From Salvelinus alpinus (lineage: Eukaryota > Chordata > Actinopteri > Salmoniformes > Salmonidae), in the NCBI RefSeq assembly GCF_045679555.1, contig NC_092092.1, positions 9,502,997 to 9,566,996 on the forward strand: a DNA stretch of 64,000 bases, given 5' to 3'. This document shows positions 23,915-36,145 of this stretch, in pieces. Made by a program: the position numbers and the translations under genes. Numbering within the stretch: the stretch's first letter is position 1; each line of letters starts with the position of its first letter. Below the pieces are notes generated by a model that worked only from the letters and a program-made list of their open reading frames with translations, ran no database searches and was not told the DNA's origin.

Positions 23915-24130
23915 TTACAGAGGGCCCTGTGTGGCCTGGTACTCGGCCACAATGTTCTTTGTGCGCCCAAGCTCTCTCCTCAGATCGGCCACCTCCATTT
24001 TCAGGGCAGAGTTCTCCTTCTCCAGGAAACCTGCTCGGATGGCGATCTGGTTTTCTTTGAGTCGACGGGCATCACGTGACCTCTTGGCAGCCACGTTGTT
24101 CTTCTTACGCCTCACCCAATACCTGTCATC
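23915..24130 (-). CDS. hlf: hlf coding exon 4: bZIP domain
   Basis: This exon encodes residues 234-304 of the hepatic leukemia factor orthologue, a nuclear PAR-bZIP transcription factor that binds D-box sites as a dimer. It begins after a CTCGAGCAG acceptor, with [12 protein letters not shown] continuing exon 3 in phase 0. The basic region (about 240-262) has [13 protein letters not shown], the signature Asn-x-x-Ala-Ala-x-(Ser/Cys)-Arg type DNA-contact motif. The fork and zipper follow, with leucines at 269, 276, 283 and 287. The chain ends in QGPL and TAA (23915-23917). HLF is favoured over TEF and DBP by the exon 3 text [13 protein letters not shown]. The first methionine-like start suggested here is really GTG (Val239), so the exon is not a separate gene. 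Confidence 0.95.
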   Translation of the reverse strand, partial: DDRYWVRRKKNNVAAKRSRDARRLKENQIAIRAGFLEKENSALKMEVADLRRELGRTKNIVAEYQATQGPL

Positions 24131-24183
24131 CTGCTCGAGAGGAGCAAGGGAAGAGAGCGGGTATTAAAAGAGGGGAAATGTAC

Positions 24184-24405
24184 TTAATTACACACTGGGT
24201 GGTTCGAGACATGAATGCTGATTGGCTGACAGCCATGGTATATCAGATCGTATACCACGGGTATGACAAAACATTTAGTTTTACTGCTCTAATTACGTTG
24301 GTAACCAGTTTATCCGCGTTGCGCCGCTACGAAGATCAGCCCTTAGCCGTGGTATATTGGCCATATAACACACCCCAGGGCCTTATTGCTTAATTATACA
24401 CTACC
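24184..24405. mobile_element. Salmonid MITE (GGTATAT..ACCACGG type) in hlf intron 3
   Basis: The element contains GCTGATTGGCTGACAGCCAT, GGTATATCAGATCGTATACC and CCGTGGTATATTGGCCATAT. The same family lies in the opposite orientation at 37880-38159. It starts about 54 bp upstream of the exon 4 acceptor. Confidence 0.8.
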
Positions 24406-24766
24406 GATGAGCAATATGATTATTTAAAAAATGATCACATATTTGATATAATCGTGTTAACTGGACTGGTAGCTTTAGACAACTTTTCATTGACTTATTT
24501 CTGTGTTGAAAACAGGTGCCTAAACTACAAATGTCCAAAACCAAAGTAAAAAATCAAACACACCCATATGTTAACTGTCAGAGACAGATCTCTCCCATTA
24601 GAAAATGACCCCCCCCTCTCGGTCTGGCAGCTAGAGGAGTTTTCCCATAACCTTTGTATGGCTACACAATCAGCTTTCAGTCAATTCATTACTGGCCTAA
24701 AGCCATGCATGGATACACCTTTATGTGAAAAAAAAAAAAAGGCAAATCCCCTTAGTCTGACAGAGA

Positions 24767-24904
24767 AGTGAGAGAGAGAGAGAGAGATATAGAAAGAATG
24801 AAACAGAGAGAGAGAAAGAAAGAAAGAAAGCACAGGAGAAAGAGAGGGAGAGCGAAAGAAAAAAAGAGCGGGAGAGCGAAAGAGAGAGAGAGAGAGAGAG
24901 AGAA

Positions 24905-24985
<81 letters not shown>
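24767..24985. repeat. (GA)n microsatellite in hlf intron 3
   Basis: An impure GA region with AAAGAAAGAAAG blocks turns into a pure GA tract from about 24909. Confidence 0.97.
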
Positions 24986-24988
<3 letters not shown>

Positions 24989-25211
24989 ATCACACAGGGT
25001 GTTCTTGGAATGAACACAAGACCAGCTAAGCCTCTTATCTGGACCACACCCCTTAGGTCAGATCTGACCCGTAAGGGAGGGTGCAAATAGGGTCAGGGTC
25101 AGATGAGAGCTGATGGAAACAGCTAGTGAGAAGAGAACGAGAGAGAGAGAAAGAGAGAGAGATAAAGCAGCGTGGTGGTCAAACAAACCAGAGTTGATGG
25201 CTCTGTGTGTA

Positions 25212-27566
25212 CACGCTATAGTCTACAACACGCTATAGTCTACAACACGCTATAGTCTACAACACGCTATGGTCTACAACACGCTATGGTCTACAACGCG
25301 CTATAGTCTACAACGCGCTATAGTCTACAACACACTATAGTCTACAACACACTATAGTCTACAAAACGCTATGGTCTACAACACGCTATAGTCTACAACA
25401 CGCTATGGTCTACAACACACTATAGTCTACAACACGCTATAGTCTACAACACGCTATGGTCTACAACACGCTATAGTCTACAAAACGCTATGGTCTACAA
25501 CACGCTATAGTCTACAACACGCTATGGTCTACAACACGCTATAGTCTACAACACGCTATGGTCTACAACACACTATAGTCTACAACACGCTATAGTCTAC
25601 AACACGCTATGGTCTACAACACGCTATAGTCTACAACACGCTATGGTCTACAACACGCTATAATCTACAACACGCTATAGTCTACAACACGCTATGGTCT
25701 ACAACACACTATAATCTACAACACGCTATGGTCTACAACACGCTATAGTCTACAAAACGCTATGGTCTACAACACGCTATAGTCTACAACACGCTATGGT
25801 CTACAACACGCTATAGTCTACAACACGCTATGGTCTACAACACGCTATGGTCTACAACACGCTATAGTCTACAACACGCTATGGTCTACAACACGCTATA
25901 GTCTACAACACGCTATGGTCTACAACACGCTATAGTCTACAACCCGCTATAGTCTACAACACGCTATAGTCTACAACACGCTATAGTCTACAACACGCTA
26001 TAGTCTACAACACGCTATGGTCTACAACACACTATAGTCTACAACACGCTATAGTCTACAACACGCTATGGTCTACAACACGCTATAGTCTACAAAACGC
26101 TATGGTCTACAACACGCTATAGTCTACAACACGCTATAGTCTACAACACGCTATGGTCTACAACACGCTATAGTCTACAACACGCTATGGTCTACAACAC
26201 GCTATAGTCTACAAAACGCTATGGTCTACAACACGCTATAGTCTACAACACGCTATGGTCTACAACACGCTATAGTCTACAACACGCTATGGTCTACAAC
26301 ACGCTATGGTCTACAACACGCTATAGTCTACAACACGCTATGGTCTACAACACGCTATAGTCTACAACACGCTATGGTCTACAACACGCTATAGTCTACA
26401 ACACGCTATAGTCTACAACACGCTATAGTCTACAACCCGCTATAGTCTACAACACGCTATAGTCTACAACACGCTATAGTCTACAACACGCTATAGTCTA
26501 CAACACGCTATGGTCTACAACACGCTATAGTCTACCACACTAACTACACGCTATAGTCTACAACACGATATAGTCTACCACACTAACTACACACTATAGT
26601 CTACAACACGCTATAGTCTACAACACGCTATAGTCTACAACACGCTATAGTCTACAACACGCTATAGTCTACAACACGCTATAGTCTACAACACGCTATA
26701 GTCTACAACACGCTATAGTCTACAACGCGCTATAGTCTACAACACGCTATAGTCTACAACACGCTATAGTCTACAACACACTATAGTCTACAACACACTA
26801 TAGTCTACAACACACTATAATCTACAACACACTATAGTCTACAACACACTATAGTCTACCACACTAACTACACACTATAGTCTACAACACACTATAATCT
26901 ACAAAACGCTATAGTCTACAACACGCTATAGTCTACAAAACGCTATAGTCTACAAAACGCTATGGTCTACAACACGCTATAATCTACAACACGCTATAGT
27001 CTACAACACGCTATAGTCTACAACACGCTATAGTCTACAACACGCTATAGTCTACAACACACTATAGTCTACAACACGCTATAATCTACAACACACTATA
27101 GTCTACAACACACTATAATCTACAACACACTATAGTCTACAAAACGCTATAGTCTACTACACTAACTACACCCTATAGTCTACTACACACTATAGTCTAC
27201 TACACTAACTACACACTATAGTCTACTACACACTATAGTCTACTACACTAACTACACACTATTGTCTACTACACTAACTACACACTATAGTCTACTACAC
27301 ACTATAGTCTACTACACATTATGGTCTATTACACTAACTACACACTATAGTCTACTACACACTATAGTCTACTACACACTATAGTCTACTACACTAACTA
27401 CACCCTATAGTCTACTACACACTATGGTCTATTACACTAACTACACCCTATAGTCTACTACACACTATAGTCTACTACACGCTATAGTCTACTACACTAA
27501 CTACACCCTATAGTCTGCTACACACTATAGTCTACTACACACTATGGACTACTACACTAACTATAT
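25212..27566. repeat. 17-bp minisatellite, about 135 copies, in hlf intron 3
   Basis: The unit is CTATAGTCTACAACACG, with CTATGG and ACACACTA variants. From about 27145 the array changes to longer units with TCTACTACACTAACTACAC. Runs of units with the same variant order recur (for example CTATAGTCTACAACCCG near 25930 and 26420), showing internal segment duplication. No transcript or protein is expected. Confidence 0.97.
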
Positions 27567-27637
27567 GCCATTCACTCACTGTGATTATTATTTATGAATC
27601 ATCTATTCATCAATAACAGAAGATGGCCAGAAGATGG

Positions 27638-27743
27638 CTGTTTCATAATCAAGGATAACACAGTGCAAAATAATCTGATAGATCAGGATCTACCTGTTTC
27701 ATAATCAGGGATAACACAGCGCAAAATAATCTGATAGATTAGG
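27638..27743. repeat. 56-bp tandem duplication in hlf intron 3
   Basis: CTGTTTCATAATCA begins at 27638 and again at 27694, each followed by GATAACACAG and GCAAAATAATCTGATAGAT. Confidence 0.9.
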
Positions 27744-27780
27744 AGACGTGACACACACACACAGAGACACACACACATAC

Positions 27781-27992
27781 CTTCATGTCATCTGGAAATA
27801 ACACCTTGCGGGCCTTCTTGAACATGGGCTGTGGTTTGAGCTCCTCGGGAGCGAACTTGCGTTTGCGGGGGTCGAACATCTCCTGTCCTGGTACGCTGGA
27901 CAAAACCAAGTCAGCAGGGTCAGGCACATAGCTCACTGGCACCTGGATGGACTCTGGGTCGATGGGGCTGGGAGTGTTTCTGGACGGCAGGG
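27781..27992 (-). CDS. hlf: hlf coding exon 3: PAR (proline and acidic rich) domain
   Basis: This exon encodes the end of codon 163 and residues 164-233. The acceptor is CCCTCACCAG and the donor is AAG|GTATGT. Text includes [16 protein letters not shown] (about 167-182), [10 protein letters not shown] and [13 protein letters not shown] (197-209), then [15 protein letters not shown]. That is the PAR segment diagnostic of HLF/TEF/DBP and closest to HLF. The region extends the basic domain and helps DNA-binding specificity. It leaves exon 4 in phase 0. The intron immediately after the donor is a GT-rich simple repeat. Confidence 0.95.
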
Positions 27993-28088
27993 CTGGTGAG
28001 GGAGAGTAGGAGGACAGGAGGATGTTAGATACATGGAAGTAGGTTATAGAAATGTATTTGATAGAATTAGAGAAATTACCACGACATA

Positions 28089-28120
28089 TTTTTTTTTTGT
28101 TGGGGGGGGGGGGGGGGGGT
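28089..28120 (+). repeat. T9 then G18 homopolymer pair in hlf intron 2
   Basis: A T run is followed by GTTGG and then a run of about 18 G. It lies about 100 bp from the exon 3 acceptor, on the intron side. Confidence 0.9.
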
Positions 28121-28240
28121 TGGTGGTTTGGTACACTATTCTGAAGACATTCATGATAAAAGTTCAACTTGAGCAAAATCAATCTGACAAGGTGAAAGTA
28201 GTGCCTTTTTATTCCTTGCACCATGAATAGGGTGTGTAGG

Positions 28241-28317
28241 GTGCCGTCTTTCGGATGGGACGTTAAACGGGTGTCCTGACTCTCTGAGGTCATTAAAGAT
28301 CCCATGGCACTTATCGT

Positions 28318-28351
<34 letters not shown>

Positions 28352-28530
28352 AATTCCCAATCTGGCCCTCAAACCATCATGGTCACCTAATAATCCCCAG
28401 TTTACAATTGGCTCATTCATCCCCCTCCTCTCCCCTGTAACTATTCCCCAGGTCGTTGCTGCAAATGAGAACGTGTTCTCAGTCAACTTACCTGGTAAAA
28501 TAACGGTAAAATAAAATAAAAATAAAATGA
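28241..28530 (+). mobile_element. Truncated LINE 3' end in hlf intron 2
   Basis: GGGTGCCGTCTTTCGGATGG is followed by a 3' UTR that ends in GCTGCAAATGAGAACGTGTT and CTTACCTGGTAAAATAACGG with an AAAATAAAAT tail. The ending matches the L2-type tail seen at 21600-21670. The following 28531-29247 shows nothing recognisable. Confidence 0.65.
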
Positions 28531-29247
28531 ATAGTCACACTGTTATTGTAATGTATCCAGTAGTAGTGACAAACTGCAGCCACTGGGGGGCGCAAGACAC
28601 AAAGCTAACACACAACCTAAACCAAAGTTTGCCAGTCTGTGAAACCTCTAGTACTCACCCCTCGTCTTCCCCCTCCAATTCCCATCCAGAATAAACTCTG
28701 AACCAACTACTGGACAGAAACACACTAGTTCGAAAATGGTTATGTGGACAGGATTTATATTATAGGTCTGTATTCATCTGCCTCTGACCACTGTCCTTAC
28801 ATAAGCATTATGCATGTAAGTATAGATTTGCATTGAGTGAGCCTGAGGCTGGAGGCCAGCTGGTGTGAGATGGGCGAAAGCGATAGTGCCAGAGGCCCCT
28901 GCTCCTTTTCAGTGTTCAAATGACATCTCAACCTCAATCTGAACCTGATGTAACGACTAGGCCCTTCCCTAACCTGAGCCGAGATAGAATAGTTGTATAG
29001 AGAACCTTATAGCCTTCACACTCTAACTAGTGACGTGTCCAGGGGGTTTACTTGTACATCAAGCTGCCTCACACTACAGAAACAGGAGACAGGTCCCTGT
29101 CCCTATGGGCTGTTCTGGCTCGGACAGGGCTTATTTGTCCAAGGCTTAAATACTTACCTATCTAACCTCGTACCCAGGCTCAATTGCTACCAGAGAGAGC
29201 GACAGCTGGTGGACGAGATGAATTACACTGATGCTGCCTGAGACATA

Positions 29248-30799
29248 TACAGTGCATTCACAAAACTTGTTATGTTACAGCCTTAGTTTTTTCCTCTCGT
29301 CAATCTACACAATACCCCATAATGACAAACCAAAAACAGGTTTTAAGACATTTTTGCACATTAATAATAATAAAAAAACGGAAATATCACATTTACTTAA
29401 GTATTCAGACTCAGTACTTCGTTGAAGCACCTTTGGCAGCGATTACAGCCTTGAGTCTTCTTGGGACGCAACATGCTTGGCACACCGCTATTTGGGGAGT
29501 TTCTCCCATTCTTCTTTGCAGATCTTCTCAAGCTCTGTCAGGTTGGATGGGGAGAGTCGCTGCACAGCTATTTTTAGGTCTCTCCAGAGATGTTCGATCG
29601 GGTTCAAGTCCGGGATCGGGTTCAAGTTTGGGCTCTGGCTGGGCCACTCAAGGACATTCAGAGACCACTCTTGCCTTGTCTTGGCTGCGTGCTTAGGGTC
29701 GTTGTCCTGTTGGAAGTTGAACCTTCGCCCCAGTCTGAGGTCCTGAGCGCTCTGGAGACGGTTTTCATCAAGGATCTCTCTGTACCTTTCTCTGCAAATT
29801 TCTTCCTCGATCCTGACTAGTCTCCTGGTCCCTGCCGCTGAAAAACATCCCCACAGCATGATGCTGCCACCACCATGTTTCACCGTAGGGATGGTATTGG
29901 CCAGGTGATGAGCACTGCCTGGTTCCCTCCAGACGAGACGCTTGGCATTCAGGCCAAAGAGTTTAATCTTGGTTTCGTCAAAGCAGAGAATCTTGTTTCA
30001 GAGTCCTTCAGGTGCCTTTTGGCCAACTCCAAGTGGGCTGTCATGTGCCTTTTACTGAGGAGCTGCTTCCGTCTGGCCACTCTACCACAAAGGCCTGATT
30101 GGTGGAGTGCTGCAGAGATGGTTGTCCTTCTGGAAGGTTCTCTAATCTCCACAGAGGAACTCTGGAGCTCCGTCAGAGTGACCATCTGGTTCTTGGTCAC
30201 TTCCCTGACCAAGGCCCTTCTCCCACGATTGCTCAGTTTGGCTGGGCGGCCAGATCTAGGAAGTGTCTTGGTGGTTCCAAACTTCTTCCATTTAAGAATG
30301 ATGAAGGCCACTGTGTTCTTGGGGACCTTCAAAGCTGCATAAATGTTTTGGTACCCTTCCCCAGATCTGTGCCTTGACACAATCCTGTCTCAGGGGGTCT
30401 ACGGACAATTCCTTCGACCTCATGGCTTGGTTTTTGTTTTGCCATGCACTTTCAACTGTGGGACCTTATATAAACAGGTGTGTGCTTTTCCAAATCATGT
30501 CCAATCAATTGAATTTACCACAGGTGGACTCCAACCAGTTGTAGAAACATCTTAAGGATGATCAATGAAAACAGGATGTACCTGAGCTCAATTTTGATTC
30601 TCATAGCAAAGGTTTAAATAAATATGTAAATAAATAATGTTTTATTATTATTTTAAAAACCTGTTTTTACTTTGTCATTATGAGGTATTGTGTGTAGATT
30701 AATAAGAAAAAAACATATTTAATCCATATCAGAATAAGGCTGTAACGTAACAAAATGTGGAAAAGTGAAGGGGTCTGAATACTTTCCGAATGCAATGTA
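29248..30799 (-). mobile_element. Tc1-like transposon copy C in hlf intron 2
   Basis: The right terminal repeat (read inward from 30799 as TACATTGCATTCGGAAAG) is intact. The left one (CAGTGCATTCACAAAACTTG) has lost about 30 bp. Two minus-strand frames encode a Tc1 transposase. 30380-29949 holds the HTH region with SGRPAKLSNRGRRAL. 29883-29488 holds MKHGGGSIMLWGCF, QQDNDPKHAAK and [12 protein letters not shown] with the Asp and Glu. The frames are not continuous, and the duplicated NPIPDLNPIE suggests a small internal duplication. Inactive. Confidence 0.85.
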
Positions 30800-30930
30800 G
30801 ATAGATCTATACGTAGTTCAGCTCAGATGTACTGGGATGTACAGAAATATATGACTTCCAGCCCCAGTGTGAAGATTTCATAAATCACGAGAAGGCAACG
30901 TATGCTTTATTAGAACTGTGTGTGTAGAGC

Positions 30931-33900
30931 ACCTGTTAATCAACAGCTGCCCCTCAGAACCTGTTAATCAACAGCTGCCCCTCAGAACCTGTTAATCAAC
31001 AGCTGCCCCTCAGAACCTGTTAACCAACAGCTGCCCCTCAGAACCTGTTAATCAACAGCTGCCCCTCAGAACCTGCTAGTCAACAGCTGCCTCTCAGAAC
31101 CTGTTAACCAACAGCTGCCCCTCAGAACCTGCTAGTCAACAGCTGCCCCTCAGAACCTGTTAACCAACAGCTGCCCCTCAGAACCTGCTAGTCAACAGCT
31201 GCCTCTCAGAACCTGTTAACCAACAGCTGCCCCTCAGAACCTGCTAGTCAACATCAGCCCCTCAGAACCTACTAGTCAACATCTGCCCCTCAGAACCTGC
31301 TAGTCAACAGCTGCCCCTCAGAACCTGCTAATCAACAGCTGCCCCTCAGAACCTGCTAATCAACAGTTGCCTCTCAGAACCTACTAATCAACAACTGCCC
31401 CTCAGAACCTGCTAGTCAACATCTGCCCCTCAGAACCTATTAATCAACAGCTGCCTCTCAGAACCTGCTAATCAACAGTTGCCTCTCAGAACCTGCTAAT
31501 CAACAGCTGCCTCTCAGAACCTGCTAATCAACAGCTGCCCCTCAGAACCTGCTAATCAACAGTTGCCCCTCAGAACTTGCTAATCAACAGCTGCCCCTCA
31601 GAACCTGCTAATCAACAGCTGCCCCTCAGAACCTGCTAATCAACAGCTGCCTCTCAGAACCTGCTAATCAACAGCTGCCCCTCAGAACTTGCTAATCAAC
31701 AGCTGCCCCTCAGAACCTGCTAATCAACAGCTGCCCCTCAGAACCTGCTAATCAACAGCTGCCTCTCAGAACCTGCTAATCAACAGCTGCCCCTCAGAAC
31801 CTGCTAATCAACAGCTGCCTCTCAGAACCTGCTAATCAACAGCTGCCTCTCAGAACCTGCTAATCAACAGCTGCCCCTCAGAACCTGCTAATCAACAGCT
31901 GCCTCTCAGAACCTGCCCCTCAGAACCTGCTAATCAACAGCTGCCTTTCAGAACCTGATGATCAACAGTTGCCCCAGAACCTGCTAATCAACAGCTGCCC
32001 CTCAGAACCTGCTAATCAACAGCTGCCTCTCAGAACCTGCTAATCAACAGCTGCCCCTCAGAACTTGCTAATCAACAGCTGCCCCTCAGAACCTGCTAAT
32101 CAACAGCTGCCCCTCAGAACCTGCTAATCAACAGCTGCCTCTCAGAACCTGCTAATCAACAGCTGCCCCTCAGAACCTGCTAATCAACAGCTGCCCCTCA
32201 GAACCTGCCCCTCAAAACCTGCTAATCAACAGCTGCCTCTCAGAACCTGCTAATCAACAGCTGCCCCTCAGAACCTGCTAATCAACAGCTGCCCCTCAGA
32301 ACCTGCTAATCAACAGCTGCCCCTCAGAACCTGCTAATCAACAGTTGCCTCTCAGAACCTGCTAATCAACAGCTGCCTCTCAGAACCTGCTAGTCAACAG
32401 TTGCCTCTCAGAACCTGCTAATCAACAGCTGCCTCTTAGAACCTGCTAGTCAACAGCTGCCTCTCAGAACCTGCTAATCAACAGCTGCCTCTCAGAACCT
32501 GCTAATCAACAGCTGCCTCTCAGAACCTGCTAATCAACAGCTGCCTCTCAGAACCTGCTAATCAACAACTGCCTCTCAGAACCTGCTAATCAACAGCTGC
32601 CCCTCAGAACCTGCTAATCAACAGCTGCCCCTCAGAACCTGCTAATCAACAGTTGCCTCTCAGAACCTGCTAATCAACAGCTGCCCCTCAGAAACTGTTA
32701 ATCAACAGTTGCCTCTCAGAACCTACTAATCAACAACTGCCCCTCAGAACCTGCTAGTCAACATCTGCCCCTCAGAACCTATTAATCAACAGCTGCCTCT
32801 CAGAACCTGCTAATCAACAGTTGCCTCTCAGAACCTGCTAATCAACAGCTGCCCCTCAGAACCTGCTAATCAACAGTTGCCCCTCAGAACTTGCTAATCA
32901 ACAGCTGCCCCTCAGAACCTGCTAATCAACAGCTGCCACTCAGAACCTGCTAATCAACACCTGCCCCTCAGAACCTGCTAATCAACAGCTGCCCCTCAGA
33001 ACCTGCTAATCAACAGCTGCCTCTCAGAACCTGCTAATCAACACCTGCCTCTCAGAACCTGCTAATCAACAGCTGCCCCTCAGAACCTGCTAATCAACAG
33101 CTGCCCCTCAGAACCTGCTAATCAACAGCTGCCCCTCAGAACTTGCTAATCAACAGCTGCCCCTCAGAACCTGCTAATCAACAGCTGCCCCTCAGAACCT
33201 GCTAATCAACAGCTGCCTCTCAGAACCTGCTAATCAACAGCTGCCCCTCAGAACCTGCTAATCAACAGCTGCCTCTCAGAACCTGCTAATCAACAGCTGC
33301 CCCTCAGAACCTGCTAATCAACAGCTGCCCCTCAGAACCTGCCCCTCAGAACCTGCTAATCAACAGCTGCCTCTCAGAACCTGCTAATCAACAGCTGCCC
33401 CTCAGAACCTGCTAATCAACAGCTGCCCCTCAGAACCTGCTAATCAACAGCTGCCCCTCAGAACCTGCTAATCAACAGTTGCCTCTCAGAACCTGCTAAT
33501 CAACAGCTGCCTCTCAGAACCTGCTAGTCAACAGTTGCCTCTCAGAACCTGCTAATCAACAGCTGCCTCTTAGAACCTGCTAGTCAACAGCTGCCTCTCA
33601 GAACCTGCTAATCAACAGCTGCCTCTCAGAACCTGCTAATCAACAGCTGCCTCTCAGAACCTGCTAATCAACAGCTGCCTCTCAGAACCTGCTAATCAAC
33701 AGCTGCCTCTCAGAACCTGCTAATCAACAGCTGCCTCTCAGAACCTGCTAATCAACAGCTGCCTCTCAGAACCTGCTAATCAACAGCTGCCCCTCAGAAC
33801 CTGCTAATCAACAGCTGCCCCTCAGAACCTGCTAATCAACAGTTGCCTCTCAGAACCTGCTAATCAACAGCTGCCCCTCAGAACCTGCTAATCAACAGCT

Positions 33901-34220
33901 GCCTCTCAGAACCTGCTAATCAACAGCTGCCCCTCAGAACCTGCTAATCAACAGCTGCCTTTCAGAACCTGCTAATCAACAGCTGCCTCTCAGAACCTGC
34001 TAATCAACAGCTGCCTCTCAGAACCTGCTAATCAACAGCTGCCTCTCAGAACCTGCTAGTCAACAGTTGCCTCTCAGAACCTGCTAATCAACAGCTTTCT
34101 CTCAGAACCTGCTAATCAACAGCTGCCTCTTAGAACCTGCTAGTCAACAGCTGCCTCTCAGAACCTGCTAATCAACAGCTGCCTCTCAGAACCTGCTAAT
34201 CAACAGCTGCCTCTCAGAAC
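30931..34220. repeat. 28-bp minisatellite, about 117 copies, in hlf intron 2
   Basis: The unit contains CTGCTAATCAACAGCTGCC followed by CCTCAGAAC. Most copies carry the E-box CAGCTG; variants have CAGTTG, CATCTG or CAACTG. Multi-unit blocks are duplicated: the irregular GAACCTGCCCCTCA junction at 32201 recurs at 33335, and GCCTCTTAGAACC at 32431 recurs at 33565, both 1134 bp apart. The array sits about 620 bp from exon 2 on its intron side. Confidence 0.97.
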
Positions 34221-34439
34221 AGAAGTACTTCAAATGAGTGAATCTGGACCAGAACATTACACTAATTAGCTGAAGGGATGTAAAGTGAGAGATTTGACCT
34301 CCAGGGCGAAGATTTCACTTAAATCAAGACAAGGCAATCTATGCTTTTCAGAAGTGTCTAAGACCTGCCTATCAAAACAGAAGTGCTTAAAATGAGTGAC
34401 TAAAGAACAGAACAGTACACTAATTAGTTGAGCTAATGG

Positions 34440-34570
34440 GGTCACGGCCAGGGTCTGCCATTTTCAACAGCGAGCCTGGAGCAATTAGGGGTAAGTGCCT
34501 TGCTCAAGGGCACATCAGCAGATGTTTCACCTTATCGGCTTGAGGATTCGAACCCGCAACTTTTCGATTA
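34440..34570 (-). mobile_element. tRNA-derived SINE remnant in hlf intron 2
   Basis: On the minus strand the segment begins near GAAAAGTTGCGGGTTCGAATCC, which contains a good pol III B box (GGTTCGAATCC). It continues with GGTGAAACATCTGCTGATG and GCCCTTGAGCAAGGC. The A-box part and the tail are missing. Confidence 0.6.
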
Positions 34571-34843
34571 GGGTCATAGACAGGGAAAAACACACACACA
34601 CACTCACGGGTCACGTCATCACAACATCTGAATTTCACACCTTTTCCATTCTGGGTTTGAGGCCTCTTCTAAGAAACCTAATAAAGTAGTCCTACTCTAT
34701 TCTTCCTGAGCTGTGATTGATATTGTATTAAATGAGCTAGAATTGTCTTTCAGATGTTCTCTGTACAGACAAACAGAGGATGTGGGTGTTATCCTTTTCC
34801 CCCTGTGTGTGTTGATGTGTGTGTGTGTGTGTGTTTTACACAC

Positions 34844-35191
34844 CTGCTCTGGCGAGGCTAGGCAGACAGTTCTGTGCACCCATGCTTGTGTGTACGGACG
34901 TTGATGCGCTGGCATGGTTGCTGAGGTCGATCACCGAGGGCAGGGCTTGTGACATGATTGACGTCTGGTGCTGGGATTGTGATTGGTACTGGTTGGGGTG
35001 GGTGGAGGAGGCGAGTTCAGAGGGGAGGCCGTTTTCCGTCAGGAACTCGTCCAGATCCATGTACTCCAGCTGGAAGTTGTCTCCATCGTAAGGGAGAGTC
35101 TTGTTCCACAGCGTGGGGCCAAGGAAGGCTGACTGTGGGGCACTCCTCTCCTCATCCAACTTCTTCTCCTTCTCTTGCTCCTTCTCAAATC
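34844..35191 (-). CDS. hlf: hlf coding exon 2
   Basis: This exon encodes the end of codon 47 to the first base of codon 163. The acceptor is TTCTCTTTAG and the donor is GCAG|GTGTGT. Near its start a charged [12 protein letters not shown] (about 50-61) matches the HLF lysine/glutamate segment. It is followed by [20 protein letters not shown] (about 65-84) and [16 protein letters not shown] (about 86-101), the conserved activation-domain region of HLF and TEF. The second half (about 102-160) is Ser/Gln/His-rich and less conserved. The spliced phase (1 + 2 bases) agrees with exons 1 and 3. A (CA)n tract lies 10 bp inside the following intron. Confidence 0.95.
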
Positions 35192-36145
35192 CTAAAGAGA
35201 ACATTGTGGGGGGGGGGGGTATACAGTAAGTACCAAAACACCGACAAAACAACGCTCATCTATTCAGACAATGGTAGCGCTTTACTTTGAGGTACAGAAA
35301 TTAGATTACAGAAACAGTACAGTAAAATAAAGTGCTGCACAATCGTGAGGCTGGTATGCTAGTATTGAAAGTGCAGCATCTATTTATTGTATCTGTTATT
35401 TGGGAGACTAAAGTATCCTCTATGGTATGCAGCAGCTCATCTTCAGGGTTAACTGGTTTGGATTACTGGTTTTGAGGAGCAAAAAAAGCTGATATTCAGA
35501 AGTGAAACCTGCTTTGATAACGTTACTTCAATAACAATATCTATTGTTACATCACTATCACTCAAATTATCATACTTTCAATCAATTAATCCATTGCATC
35601 AACATACATCACTGATCACTGGGCTAGCTATATAATTCAATACATTCATGTAGGAATAATAAGGAGAAGTGTGGTAGTTAATTGCTAGCTAATTAATTTG
35701 TCAAGTGTTGTCAGGTGACTAATATCAGAAAGCATAGCTACTGTAGGCCTACTAGTGGAACCGGTTTGGGCACATACAGACAGGCACACAAGTATATAGT
35801 AACTTTACATGAACTATATCCATATGCCTGTATTTCGATAGGTAAGGACGCTGAAACAAATCATTATCAATTTGATCGAAGATTTCTAAAATTAATGTTG
35901 GCTATAGGCCTTTAGAGAATAGTTCGAAATGCATTATTTACGCTATTTATCTGGAGCAAAGCGAGTTCATAGATACAAGTAGATTTTACAATAAATAAAC
36001 TATACAATATATAAATAAACAACGTAAATAAACAAATTTTCTCTATGAAAATAAAGACAATTTAAGTTTGAGATAAGTATTTATATATTCTAGAATAGAA
36101 AGGAATAGAATAGAACAGCATAAAATAAACGTAGGCTATTTTTAC
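35192..36145 (-). other. hlf: hlf intron 1
   Basis: This 954-bp intron has GTAAAA at its donor and TTTAG at its acceptor. It is AT-rich, with a G12 run at about 35207-35218. No transposon or minisatellite was recognised, unlike introns 2 and 3. Confidence 0.8.

Noticed and set aside
23915-24115. Treating the bZIP frame as a stand-alone 66-residue protein
   Set aside because: Its apparent start is a GTG codon. A splice acceptor 15 bases upstream joins it in phase to the PAR exon.
25212-27566. Regular short repeats that could be mistaken for a CRISPR array
   Set aside because: Units are directly contiguous with no unique spacers, and the setting is a vertebrate intron.
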